Shown one piece after another: positions 1-6,852 of a stretch of DNA of 38,433 nt. Origin of the DNA: an uncultured Clostridium sp. (lineage in GTDB: Bacteria > Bacillota > Clostridia > TANB77 > CAG-508). The DNA is taken from the NCBI GenBank assembly GCA_947165355.1, contig CAMUZZ010000009.1:1-38433 (forward strand). Direction: 5' to 3'. The position numbers and the translations under genes are program-made. Below the pieces are notes generated by a model that was not told where the DNA came from, searched no databases, and worked only from the letters and a program-made list of their open reading frames with translations. The stretch's first letter is position 1. The number at the start of each line of letters is the position of its first letter.

Positions 1-505
1 CGAAGTTCTTTCTGAAGAAATATACGTATTCATCTAATAAATCTTTTCCGTCTTCGGCTACACCAATTTTTTCGTTTTGTGCTGTAAGCTCTTCTAATTT
101 ACCAGATTCCATTATATCCTCAATTTCTTCCTCTAATTCATCAGGAATTTTCATACCTTTGTTACTAAAATATTTAACACCATTAAATTCAAATGTGTTG
201 TGTGATGCCGAAATTACAACACTTGCATCAGCTCCAAATTTTCTTGTTAAATATGCAACTGCAGGGGTTGGCATTACACCCAATAATTTTACATTAGCAC
301 CATAGCTTAAAAATCCAGCTGTCATTGCGCTCTCAATAAGTGTTCCTGAAATTCTAGTATCTCTTCCAATAAATATTGTTGGTGCATGTTTAGTATGCTT
401 TGATAAAACATATGCGCCCGCCTTTGCTACTTTATATACTAATCCTGGAGTTAGCTCCGTATTTGCTATTCTTCTAATTCCATCTGTTCCAAAATATTTT
501 CTCAT
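1..505 (-). CDS. glmM: Phosphoglucosamine mutase, N-terminal part (cut by window edge)
   Basis: GlmM converts glucosamine-6-phosphate to glucosamine-1-phosphate in the cytoplasm, on the way to UDP-GlcNAc for peptidoglycan. The visible ~168 residues begin MRKYFGTDGIRRIAN, the usual GlmM start, and continue to the phosphoserine loop VISASHNTFEFNG. The active-site serine is the one in SASHN. Most GlmM proteins have Pro where this one has Thr after SASHN. Two ATG codons are adjacent (508 and 505); the AGGAGG at about 513-518 is better spaced for the second, so 505 is chosen. The C-terminal two thirds lie outside the window. Identity is secure from the N-terminal motif and the serine loop. Confidence 0.93.
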   Translation of the reverse strand, partial: MRKYFGTDGIRRIANTELTPGLVYKVAKAGAYVLSKHTKHAPTIFIGRDTRISGTLIESAMTAGFLSYGANVKLLGVMPTPAVAYLTRKFGADASVVISASHNTFEFNGVKYFSNKGMKIPDELEEEIEDIMESGKLEELTAQNEKIGVAEDGKDLLDEYVYFFRKNF

Positions 506-597
506 CATTGTACCTCCTAATTTATGTTTATACTTCAGTGTGTTTTCCATTCATAACATCGCCATTATATATTTTAGAAAACTATAAGTCAATATAC

Positions 598-634
598 AGA
601 AAAACACTGCATATTAAAATATGCAGTGTTTAGT
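598..634 (-). terminator. Rho-independent terminator of the 639-1298 gene
   Basis: On the minus strand an AAACACTGCATATT / AATATGCAGTGTTT hairpin is followed by a T-run, directly after the stop codon at 639. It separates this gene from glmM. Confidence 0.85.
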
Positions 635-638
635 GTAG

Positions 639-1298
639 TTACGACACATCGCTGTTTCTTTTCATTACATCCAAGCATGTTTGATAGCTTTTAAACATCA
701 GCTTGTTTCTGTCCATGAAACTCAAGACCTCAGCCTGGGATTTTTCTCCCATTGTGCGAATTTTTCTCAGCTCTTCGTATGAAATTGACAATAAATCGAA
801 ATAGGTTTTAAAGCCTGCCTTGTAAAAAGCGTTATACGTTCTACCAGAAAAGCCTGCACATGCAATTGGTATCCTTTCCGGGTTTGTATACATCAAAGAT
901 TTTTCGTTAAAACTGTAGCCTAATGCTTCCAGATCTGCAATAATTTTTTCTTTGTCATAATCATCTATAATGCAAATTGATCTGATTTCATTTGCTGTAA
1001 GTGCCAAAAAATCACAGAGATGTTCAAGCCCAATTTTAATTAGAATGTGCTTTACTTTTGTCTTAACAGAAATAAGTGTAAAAACGCTTTTCATGGTTAT
1101 ATTTCTTTCCGATTTTTTTCTCTTTTCGATTTCGTCAACCCTTTTTTCCAAATCATCCAAAATTTTTGAAACAAAAGAGTCCTCAATGTCGATAAGCTGA
1201 TTTGTCTGTTCATCCTCTATTAGCCGAATTCGGCTTTCGAGTGCCTGTATCCTTGATAACAAAGATACATATGCTGGGGTGTTTTTGCTGCTTTTCAT
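639..1298 (-). CDS. Coiled coil plus two RNA-polymerase alpha-CTD-like helix-hairpin-helix domains
   Basis: A 219-aa soluble protein. Residues ~10-65 are charged and heptad-like, a likely coiled coil. Residues ~75-135 and ~145-210 each look like the helix-hairpin-helix fold of the RNA polymerase alpha C-terminal domain. The second is clearest: LLSISYEELRKIRTMGEKS resembles the alpha-CTD pattern in which a conserved Leu-x-x-Ile-Arg-x-x-Gly precedes Lys-Ser. Such domains bind DNA or other proteins, so a DNA-binding or transcription-associated role is inferred, not shown. It is a single-gene unit: promoter TTGATT (1360-1365), 17-bp spacer, TAGAAT (1337-1342), and a terminator at 598-634. Base composition is less AT-rich than the neighbouring housekeeping genes, suggesting acquisition. 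No exact family recognised. Confidence 0.75.
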   Translation of the reverse strand: MKSSKNTPAYVSLLSRIQALESRIRLIEDEQTNQLIDIEDSFVSKILDDLEKRVDEIEKRKKSERNITMKSVFTLISVKTKVKHILIKIGLEHLCDFLALTANEIRSICIIDDYDKEKIIADLEALGYSFNEKSLMYTNPERIPIACAGFSGRTYNAFYKAGFKTYFDLLSISYEELRKIRTMGEKSQAEVLSFMDRNKLMFKSYQTCLDVMKRNSDVS

Positions 1299-1336
1299 AG
1301 TTGTATCCCTCCATACACATTATAAATTTGAGCAGT

Positions 1337-1365
1337 ATTCTATCATATATATTCTCAAAAATCAA
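1337..1365 (-). promoter_or_regulatory. SigA-type promoter for the 639-1298 gene
   Basis: On the minus strand: TTGATT, 17 bp, TAGAAT. Positioned about 40 bp upstream of the start codon. Confidence 0.65.
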
Positions 1366-1473
1366 TTAATGCACATGTGTTTTTACATTATGGTATTCTT
1401 TTAATTTTAGATTGACAAAAATATAAATTGTTAATTCATATAAAAAAACCAACATAACTAGTAGTTTTGTTAA

Positions 1474-1507
1474 AAAAACAGAGGCAACCATAATGGTCGC
1501 CTCTGCT
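1474..1507 (-). terminator. Terminator of the dockerin gene
   Basis: Minus-strand hairpin GCAGAGGC / GCCTCTG with ACCAT / ATGGT inside it, followed by TTTTTTT. Very strong, just after the stop codon at 1516. Confidence 0.9.
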
Positions 1508-1515
1508 TTAAGGAG

Positions 1516-2595
1516 TTACCGATAATCGCTTACTTTTCGGAAATAGCCAAACGGAGCGTTACGAATCCACCCCGTTCTCTCGATTCCATCTTTCAGGAAT
1601 CTGCAATAGTACACTTCCTCGCCTTCATTCAGCACTTTCTTTTCCATAATGTAAAAGATTGTGCCTGTGGGACAATACCATTGGGGCTCTGTAAACTCCT
1701 CATCGTATGCAACATACGAGAAGATTAAGAACTCAATAGCGTCTCCCACTTCAAAGCATTCCTTCTTTACTGTAGGAACGATAGCAGGTGTACTTTGCGT
1801 GGTGGTTGTTGTGGTTGTTGTCGCTTCCGTAGTTGACGTAGTCGCTGTTGTTGTGGTTGTTGATTCCGAGGTAGTTGTCGCTGTTGTTGTGGTTGTTGAT
1901 TCTGAGGTAGTTGTCGTTGTTGTTGTACTCTCGGATGCCGCTTGTGTGGTAGTCGTCGTTTCAGACGTGGTCTCTGTAGTGGTTGTAGTAGTTTCCGTTG
2001 TCTCCGACGTAGTTGTTGTAGTCTCGGATGGAGTTGTATCCTTCGGGTCATTTACATACTCGAAATACTTCTCATCCGACTCGCTGATGTGCACGTACAC
2101 GTGCTCATCGTTGCTGAGTACAACATAGTACCAGTCGTCTCCGGTATAAGCCTCAACCTTAAAGACTTCCCCAACACGAATGATTGCAGTCGCACTTTCA
2201 AGCGAAGTTGTCTTTTCAGACCAACCATACCACTTCTGAAGTGCCCGAATTTCCTCCTTGTACTTCATGGACGACTCCACAGGGAAGAAATATTCCTTGT
2301 GAGCAAGTCCACGAACATACTTGTTCAGGATGTACTGAGCATCTTCTGCTGTGATACCCGGTCGCCCATCTACATCGCCTATTCCCCAGTTAATACTGGG
2401 ATCAGAAGGCTTACTAGCCAAACTGTTTACATAGTACTGAAGGGCAAGTTGTGCGTCTGAGGCATCAACGATACCATCGAGGGTGAGGTCACCCCAAACA
2501 AAGGACTTTGCAGCTGCATTAGCATGCATACTGCCACTTACTGTTGTTGCTACTGCGCAACCAATGCTTAGAAATTTCCGGACTATACCTTTCAT
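1516..2595 (-). CDS. Secreted protein: N-terminal dockerin, Thr-rich linker, two possible SH3-like domains
   Basis: 359 aa. A signal peptide (residues 1-29, ending in HANAAA) is followed at once by a type I dockerin-like pair of calcium-binding loops: GDLTLDGIVDASD (35-47) and GDVDGRPGITAED (73-85), each followed by a helix. Dockerins bind cohesin modules of cellulosome scaffoldins or surface proteins; the usual position is C-terminal, so an N-terminal dockerin is less common. Residues ~110-185 are a small beta-rich domain (WYYVVLSNDEHVYVHI) that could be SH3-like. Residues ~190-270 are an almost pure Thr/Ser/Glu linker typical of Ruminococcus-type cellulosomal proteins. Residues ~275-359 form a second beta-rich domain rich in aromatics. 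No catalytic domain is visible, so a binding or adaptor role is inferred. RBS AAGGAGGAG at normal spacing; own promoter and terminator. Confidence 0.8.
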   Translation of the reverse strand: MKGIVRKFLSIGCAVATTVSGSMHANAAAKSFVWGDLTLDGIVDASDAQLALQYYVNSLASKPSDPSINWGIGDVDGRPGITAEDAQYILNKYVRGLAHKEYFFPVESSMKYKEEIRALQKWYGWSEKTTSLESATAIIRVGEVFKVEAYTGDDWYYVVLSNDEHVYVHISESDEKYFEYVNDPKDTTPSETTTTTSETTETTTTTTETTSETTTTTQAASESTTTTTTTSESTTTTTATTTSESTTTTTATTSTTEATTTTTTTTQSTPAIVPTVKKECFEVGDAIEFLIFSYVAYDEEFTEPQWYCPTGTIFYIMEKKVLNEGEEVYYCRFLKDGIERTGWIRNAPFGYFRKVSDYR

Positions 2596-2645
2596 GATAG
2601 TCTCCTCCTTATTTTTACTTCATTCTTTCGAATGAGCATATTAAT

Positions 2646-2674
2646 ATTTTACCATTTTTTACGGTTTATGTCAA
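2646..2674 (-). promoter_or_regulatory. SigA-type promoter for the dockerin gene
   Basis: Minus strand: TTGACA (2669-2674), 17 bp, TAAAAT (2646-2651). Confidence 0.75.
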
Positions 2675-2737
2675 CCAATATACACATATGTTATGTATTG
2701 TGCGTATTATAGTATTCAAGTTTTCTTTAAATTATAC

Positions 2738-2779
2738 ACAAAAAAGGGAACGTACCACTTTTAGTGTTACGTTCCCTTT
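2738..2779 (-). terminator. Terminator of the 47-aa gene
   Basis: Minus strand: AAAGGGAACGTA / TACGTTCCCTTT hairpin followed by TTT, a few bases after the stop codon at 2783. It could also act on the plus strand. Confidence 0.85.
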
Positions 2780-2782
2780 CCT

Positions 2783-2926
2783 TCAAAACACAGTTACAAT
2801 ATAAACATCATCCTCTGTTTCGAAGGTGGTCTTTTTTTCGCCGTAAACTCTCTTATAAAGTTCATACAGTACTTTTGCCTCTTCCTCTCGTTCACAACGA
2901 AAAACACAAACCGGACTTTTTCCCAT
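2783..2926 (-). CDS. 47-aa protein of unknown function
   Basis: A small ORF starting MGKSPVCVFRCEREEEAKVL and ending in VYIVTVF. It is supported by a textbook AGGAGGTGA ribosome binding site 7 bases before the ATG, a consensus promoter (TTGACA, 17 bp, TATAAT at 3020-3048) and a strong terminator immediately downstream. Sequence is compatible with a single beta-alpha-beta unit. I do not recognise the family. It resembles its neighbours at 3185 and 639 in being a one-gene transcription unit with composition unlike the housekeeping genes. The leader (2927-3012) contains CCAGC / GCTGG and CTAACA / TGTTAG hairpins. An overlapping plus-strand frame is longer but has no such signals. Confidence 0.8.
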   Translation of the reverse strand: MGKSPVCVFRCEREEEAKVLYELYKRVYGEKKTTFETEDDVYIVTVF

Positions 2927-3019
2927 TGGAATATCACCTCCTGGGTTTACAACTAACAAATGAACAACATCTGTTAGCCAGCGTATAGCTGCTGGTGCCT
3001 CTCAATAGATGTACGAATT

Positions 3020-3048
3020 ATTATAGCACACTATTTATATTATGTCAA
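3020..3048 (-). promoter_or_regulatory. Consensus SigA promoter for the 47-aa gene
   Basis: Minus strand: perfect TTGACA (3043-3048), 17-bp spacer, perfect TATAAT (3020-3025). Confidence 0.85.
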
Positions 3049-3145
3049 CGTGTTCATTGTTTTACTATAATTACTACTATAGTAACTGTATGTTAAGCAA
3101 AACTTTTTTCATATATTCTAACGAAAACTTCTTCTGAATGCAAAA

Positions 3146-3178
3146 TAAAAAGACCGCTGCATCTTTGCAGCGGTCCCT
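3146..3178 (-). terminator. Terminator of the 75-aa gene
   Basis: Minus strand: GACCGCTGCA / TGCAGCGGTC hairpin followed by TTTTTATTTT, directly after the stop codon at 3185. Confidence 0.9.
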
Positions 3179-3184
3179 TTTTGA

Positions 3185-3412
3185 CTACCGAACTTCCTTG
3201 ATAGAGGACGGCTTGAGATATCTCTCAAATCTTTTTTTGCTCTCCAGACTTCGAAATGCTACTTCAACGTAGCAAAACAGAAACCCTTGGGCCATATTGC
3301 ACTTCACATGAATTCTTCTAGTCCCTTCATGCTCTGCAGCCTCCTCTGCCTTAAAAATGAAATCGTCCATTTCATCTTGGTCCGTGAACTGCGCCAGGTA
3401 CGTCGTAGTCAT
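3185..3412 (-). CDS. 75-aa protein of unknown function
   Basis: Starts MTTTYLAQFTDQDEMDDFIF. The first third is acidic, the middle is beta-like (HVKCNMAQGFLFCYVEVAF) and the C-terminus is basic. It could be a small alpha/beta domain; I recognise no family. Good RBS (ATGGAGGTGG) 7-8 bases before the ATG. It has its own promoter (TTGACA 3520-3525, 17 bp, TAAAAT 3497-3502) and a strong terminator. The leader between promoter and start codon contains two overlapping hairpins (see regulatory entry). Composition is richer in GC than nearby housekeeping genes. Confidence 0.75.
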   Translation of the reverse strand: MTTTYLAQFTDQDEMDDFIFKAEEAAEHEGTRRIHVKCNMAQGFLFCYVEVAFRSLESKKRFERYLKPSSIKEVR

Positions 3413-3433
3413 AGTATTCCACCTCCATAAAAA

Positions 3434-3525
3434 ACTTTTTCAAGAGGCGTGGACACCTCTTAAAAAAGGTGTCCTATAGAACACTTATATAAGAATATTT
3501 TACTATACTTTATATATTATGTCAA
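3434..3525 (-). promoter_or_regulatory. Promoter and structured leader of the 75-aa gene
   Basis: After the promoter, the minus-strand leader can form GGACACCT / AGGTGTCC or, using the same middle segment, AAGAGG / CCTCTT followed by an A/T tract. The two pairings exclude each other, as in an attenuator, but no ligand or sensor is known. Confidence 0.45.
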
Positions 3526-3597
3526 TTTTGCTTGTGTATAGAGCAAAAAAGTATATTTAAAGATTTAAGCTTTATAATCTTTAAATATACTTAATTA

Positions 3598-4152
3598 TTA
3601 TTTTTCTCTACCAAATATTTTTAATACTTTACCAACAAAACCTACTATTTTTGTTGTGTTGTTTTGTGCTATTCCTTTTCCAATAGCTTTACCACCTATC
3701 GTTAAGGATGCTACAATAGCACTTATTATAAATTGTATATTAAAATCTAAATTCATGCTACTTGTTATTTTCATTGAAATTAATGCACTTATTGAACCAC
3801 TTAAAACTCCCGCTATATCTCCTATAACGTCTGCACATATATTAGATACCTTTGCTGAATTTTTAATCATGTTTAAAGATGTTTTTGCTCCAGGTATTTT
3901 CTTTGCTGCCATTGCATTAAAATCTGATTCTTTTCCTACTGTAACCGCAACACCTATAATATCAAATATAATTCCTAGTAAAACTACCAATACAAGTACT
4001 ATAAAAGCTGGTATAATTGATAATTTAGTTATTGCAGTTGTTGATATAAATGAAAAAATTATCGATAAAATAAATGCTATAACAAATATTGTTATAAACC
4101 ATTTAATTCCCGATGATTCCTTTTTTTCTTTTTTTCCGTTATTTAATCCCAT
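3598..4152 (-). CDS. oapA: OLE RNA-associated membrane protein OapA
   Basis: 184 aa, membrane protein with about four hydrophobic segments (residues ~18-40, ~45-72, ~105-125, ~135-160) and basic ends. It contains DVIGDIAGVLSG, a DxxxD motif in a membrane context, and the segment FDIIGVAV followed by AMAAKKIPGA; I associate both with OapA. In the known systems (Bacillus halodurans) OapA is a small membrane protein that binds the ~600-nt OLE RNA and is encoded just downstream of it. Here a ~610-nt non-coding stretch lies just upstream on the same strand, with its own promoter, which supports the call. OLE complexes have been linked to stress and Mg2+ responses at the membrane. The RBS (AGGAGA) lies unusually far from the ATG. 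The main uncertainty is that the assignment is from memory of the family, not an alignment. Confidence 0.8.
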   Translation of the reverse strand: MGLNNGKKEKKESSGIKWFITIFVIAFILSIIFSFISTTAITKLSIIPAFIVLVLVVLLGIIFDIIGVAVTVGKESDFNAMAAKKIPGAKTSLNMIKNSAKVSNICADVIGDIAGVLSGSISALISMKITSSMNLDFNIQFIISAIVASLTIGGKAIGKGIAQNNTTKIVGFVGKVLKIFGREK

Positions 4153-4174
4153 ATTTTAATTTATTTATCTCCTA

Positions 4175-4790
4175 TTTTATTCTGATTGTTCTTTAAATAA
4201 TCTTTGGTGGTAAAAACTTAAGTAAATTTTACGGTTTAGGTCTAGTTGAATTTCTCTATTTCCTACCAAACATCACTGTTTAGCCGTTTCCATTTAAAGA
4301 AAATAACCAATAGATTAATTGATTACCAGACAGCCACTTAAATCCGTACTTTAATCCCTAAGTTTTCATGCCTTAATTTAAGGCAAACACTCTAGAAGTT
4401 TTCCTTAATACACCTATTTCAAATACTAGTCTCTTTTGCAACAGTGATTTCATAGCCATATAAGTAATTTATCTTTGGCCTAAGATAATGACTGCAGATG
4501 CTAATCCCAAGACTGTCACTCAAGACAGGCTACACTATATATAGTGCGTAGCACTTTATATAGGTTTTACTATAACTAATGATGTTAAACCAATCATAAG
4601 CCAAGCCTCCGCGATAATAGGGAATTATTATGTATGCCGTTACATAGTTCCCTAGAATCTTTACTCCCTGAGGACACGCAAAACTGGCATTCCGCGCATC
4701 AACAAGAAACTTCAACGATGTGCCCTTTAGTGGATTTTTAGCCCCACCCTCGTATAAGAAAGGTGTAACTAGAATAATGCACCACCGATA
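4175..4790 (-). ncRNA. ole: OLE RNA candidate (large structured non-coding RNA)
   Basis: About 610 nt without a plausible gene. A promoter TTGAAA (4817-4822), 17 bp, TAATAT (4794-4799) places the start near 4787. The transcript would run to the gene I call oapA. It holds many internal hairpins, for example ATAAAGTGC / GCACTATAT near 4540-4560 and GCCTTAA / TTAAGGC near 4370-4382. Its GC is visibly higher than that of ordinary intergenic DNA here. Length, position, strand and partner gene all fit OLE RNA (Rfam class OLE). A covariance-model match was not possible here. Confidence 0.78.
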
Positions 4791-4793
4791 TAT

Positions 4794-4822
4794 ATATTAG
4801 CATAATTTTTGTTTTTTTTCAA
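4794..4822 (-). promoter_or_regulatory. Promoter of the OLE RNA candidate
   Basis: Minus strand: TTGAAA, 17 bp, TAATAT. It diverges from the plus-strand promoter at 4885-4913. Confidence 0.65.
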
Positions 4823-4884
4823 GTTTTTAACATAAGAATTGATTATTTCGAAAATATAAAATATTTTTTAATCGCTTTTTTTTA

Positions 4885-4913
4885 TTGAAATTAAAAATTT
4901 ATAATGCTAAAAT
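4885..4913 (+). promoter_or_regulatory. Promoter of the 4947-6755 operon
   Basis: TTGAAA (4885-4890), 17 bp, TAAAAT (4908-4913), about 33 bp before the start codon. Confidence 0.65.
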
Positions 4914-4946
4914 TTAGTTAGCGAAAACTAAAGAGGAGTGTTTTAT

Positions 4947-6314
4947 ATGGAAAAAAATTATTCAGGTCTTGATAAATTAAGGAAATACCTTATGACCGTT
5001 GAATCTAAAGATTTATTATCGGTTGAAAATACCCGTCCATTTATTTCTATGGAATGGCTTTATTCAGAAAATTTAAGTACAAATGTTGTAAATAAAACTA
5101 TTGCACGAATTATGCAAAATAATAATCCTAACTATAATGCGCGCTCTCGTCATAAATATGAGCAAAATTTTTCAAAATACAAATCTAACGGATTATATAC
5201 TAAAATTTCTCCTACAGACAAAGTAATGGAATACGTTGTAAAATCAGCTCCAAACAATATAGAAGGTTTTAGCATGTTCGAAACTACTGAAGGATGTGTT
5301 CTTCAGTTTCTTGGAGCAGATAATTGGACTAGACTAGATTTATATGATTCACTTCCAAGCAACTATAACTCTATTGTTCCTGCTCTATCGTTAGAAGATT
5401 TTGAAATAGAATTATTAAAAACTTTACAAATAGACATGGACAATCCAGATCAAAGAAAACTTGCTGAAAATTCGGTTCATACTGGACTAAATGAAATGTT
5501 TTCTAACACTGCAGAATATTATAAATATTTACTAAAAATAAAAGAAGAACACTCAAAACACACATGTGTTGTTGATCCAGATGATTTATCTAAACCAATT
5601 AGCAGAAGTGCTAGAGAAAAAGATTTATCTAATAATACGGCAGAAAGAACTTCCAACCTATTATCTTTGCAAGAAAGAAGAAATTTTTTAGAACAGCTAA
5701 ATCCAATTGAAAGAATTTCAGTAGTCAATTCAAAAGGTGTTCCTACACATATTACATATATGTACAAAGATCCTCTAAAACAAATAAATCAAACTCAAAA
5801 TGGATTCTTATTTATTTCAGAGCCATTAGACAGTGATAAAATGACTAGATTGTTTTATATTTCCGAGGATGAGTTTAATTTTTTTGCTGTAGATAAAAAC
5901 ACAGATAGAATATCAAAAATAGTTGAAAGCTTTATGAAAGTACCAACTATAGAGTATTCTGGACCACAAAGAGTTCTTCTTAATCATACATTAAAATCGA
6001 CAACTGCAAGGTCAAAAAATTCCAATGAAAATAATCTATCAACCTATTTTGAAAGACTTTCATTCTTCCTTAATGGACAAAACTCTGCTATGGTTAAAAG
6101 AAACACCGACTACTATATTCAAAGATTGCGTAATTTATATTCAAGCAACAAAATTGAATTACCTTACTATAAACCAAGAAAAAATTTAACAATTCATGAA
6201 TTAGCAGATATTGCGGCAAGCGGAAAAAAAGGTAGCGTTGATAGATCAGCACAAAATTTTGTATTCAAAAACTATAATGATAGAACAAATGATCAAATTG
6301 AAAGGAGACACTAA
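4947..6314 (+). CDS. 455-aa protein of unknown function
   Basis: Starts MEKNYSGLDKLRKYL; the ATG at 4947 is preferred over an upstream GTG because AGAGGAG lies ~8 bases before it. It is a soluble, mostly alpha-helical, polar protein with no signal peptide or membrane segment. The last ~80 residues (from about KSTTARSKNSNEN) are basic. I recognise no domain. It is followed without a gap by the 6315 gene (stop TAA immediately followed by ATG), so the two are co-transcribed and probably translationally coupled. Base composition matches the host, so there is no sign of recent transfer. Confidence 0.8.
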   Translation: MEKNYSGLDKLRKYLMTVESKDLLSVENTRPFISMEWLYSENLSTNVVNKTIARIMQNNNPNYNARSRHKYEQNFSKYKSNGLYTKISPTDKVMEYVVKSAPNNIEGFSMFETTEGCVLQFLGADNWTRLDLYDSLPSNYNSIVPALSLEDFEIELLKTLQIDMDNPDQRKLAENSVHTGLNEMFSNTAEYYKYLLKIKEEHSKHTCVVDPDDLSKPISRSAREKDLSNNTAERTSNLLSLQERRNFLEQLNPIERISVVNSKGVPTHITYMYKDPLKQINQTQNGFLFISEPLDSDKMTRLFYISEDEFNFFAVDKNTDRISKIVESFMKVPTIEYSGPQRVLLNHTLKSTTARSKNSNENNLSTYFERLSFFLNGQNSAMVKRNTDYYIQRLRNLYSSNKIELPYYKPRKNLTIHELADIAASGKKGSVDRSAQNFVFKNYNDRTNDQIERRH

Positions 6315-6755
6315 ATGGTATCTAAAGAATATAGCGAAGCTCTTGTAGAAGTATTAGAAATACTTAATATGTTAGAGGATGAAGACCTAAAAAAAATACC
6401 TACAGAAATAATAGATTTTTATGAAAACTATAAATCACTTACATATAATCCTCATATTGAATTTAATGGAGATATATCTTCCCTAAATTTGAAGGATAAA
6501 ACAAAAGAAATATTGGCTGGATTATATATAGACTATTTATGTGATAGTGAAGAAGAAAAACAAGACTATATGCAAAAACTAAAAAAACAAGAAGCTGCAT
6601 ACGAAAAGCATTTGATGGAATCTTATAACCCAGACAAACTATTTCAAAGTTCACAAATTCCTGAAAATAATTCAGAAAAAAGTATAACTGTAATTGAAAA
6701 AGAAAATATAGTTAAAAAGATTTTAAATAAAAAAAAAAGATTATTTAAAAAATAA
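6315..6755 (+). CDS. 146-aa protein of unknown function
   Basis: Begins MVSKEYSEALVEVLEILNML; the RBS AAAGGAG lies inside the end of the preceding gene. Predicted all-alpha in the first ~110 residues (EDLKKIPTEIIDFYENYKSL, then TKEILAGLYIDYLCDSEEEK), followed by a basic Lys-rich tail (KKILNKKKRLFKK) that could contact nucleic acid or membrane. The tight junction with the upstream 455-aa gene suggests a joint function. A long hairpin at 6762-6842 ends the operon. Family not recognised. Confidence 0.78.
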   Translation: MVSKEYSEALVEVLEILNMLEDEDLKKIPTEIIDFYENYKSLTYNPHIEFNGDISSLNLKDKTKEILAGLYIDYLCDSEEEKQDYMQKLKKQEAAYEKHLMESYNPDKLFQSSQIPENNSEKSITVIEKENIVKKILNKKKRLFKK

Positions 6756-6761
6756 ATTATA

Positions 6762-6842
6762 AAAGAGCATCTATATTAAAGTAAAACCTTAAAGTTAAAC
6801 TTTTAGTCTAACAATTTGGTTTACTTTAAAATAGATGCTCTT
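6762..6842. terminator. Long bidirectional terminator hairpin between convergent genes
   Basis: AAGAGCATCTAT / ATAGATGCTCTT arms continue into a second paired segment (TTAAAGTAAA with TTTACTTTAA), with ~30 nt between. It separates the plus-strand operon from the minus-strand zinc operon. Confidence 0.75.
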
Positions 6843-6852
6843 ATCTTTACAC

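Noticed and set aside
1661..2128. Plus-strand frames rich in Val over the Thr linker of the dockerin gene
   Set aside because: They are antisense shadows of the low-complexity ACN/Thr repeats.
2764..2988. 74-codon plus-strand frame
   Set aside because: It has no RBS or promoter and overlaps the well-supported 47-aa gene and its terminator on the other strand.
4530..4715. A 61-codon minus-strand frame inside the OLE region
   Set aside because: No RBS, and it lies within the structured non-coding RNA.
6762..6842. A third copy of the fold-back element
   Set aside because: The long hairpin lacks the conserved core blocks and behaves as an ordinary terminator between convergent genes.
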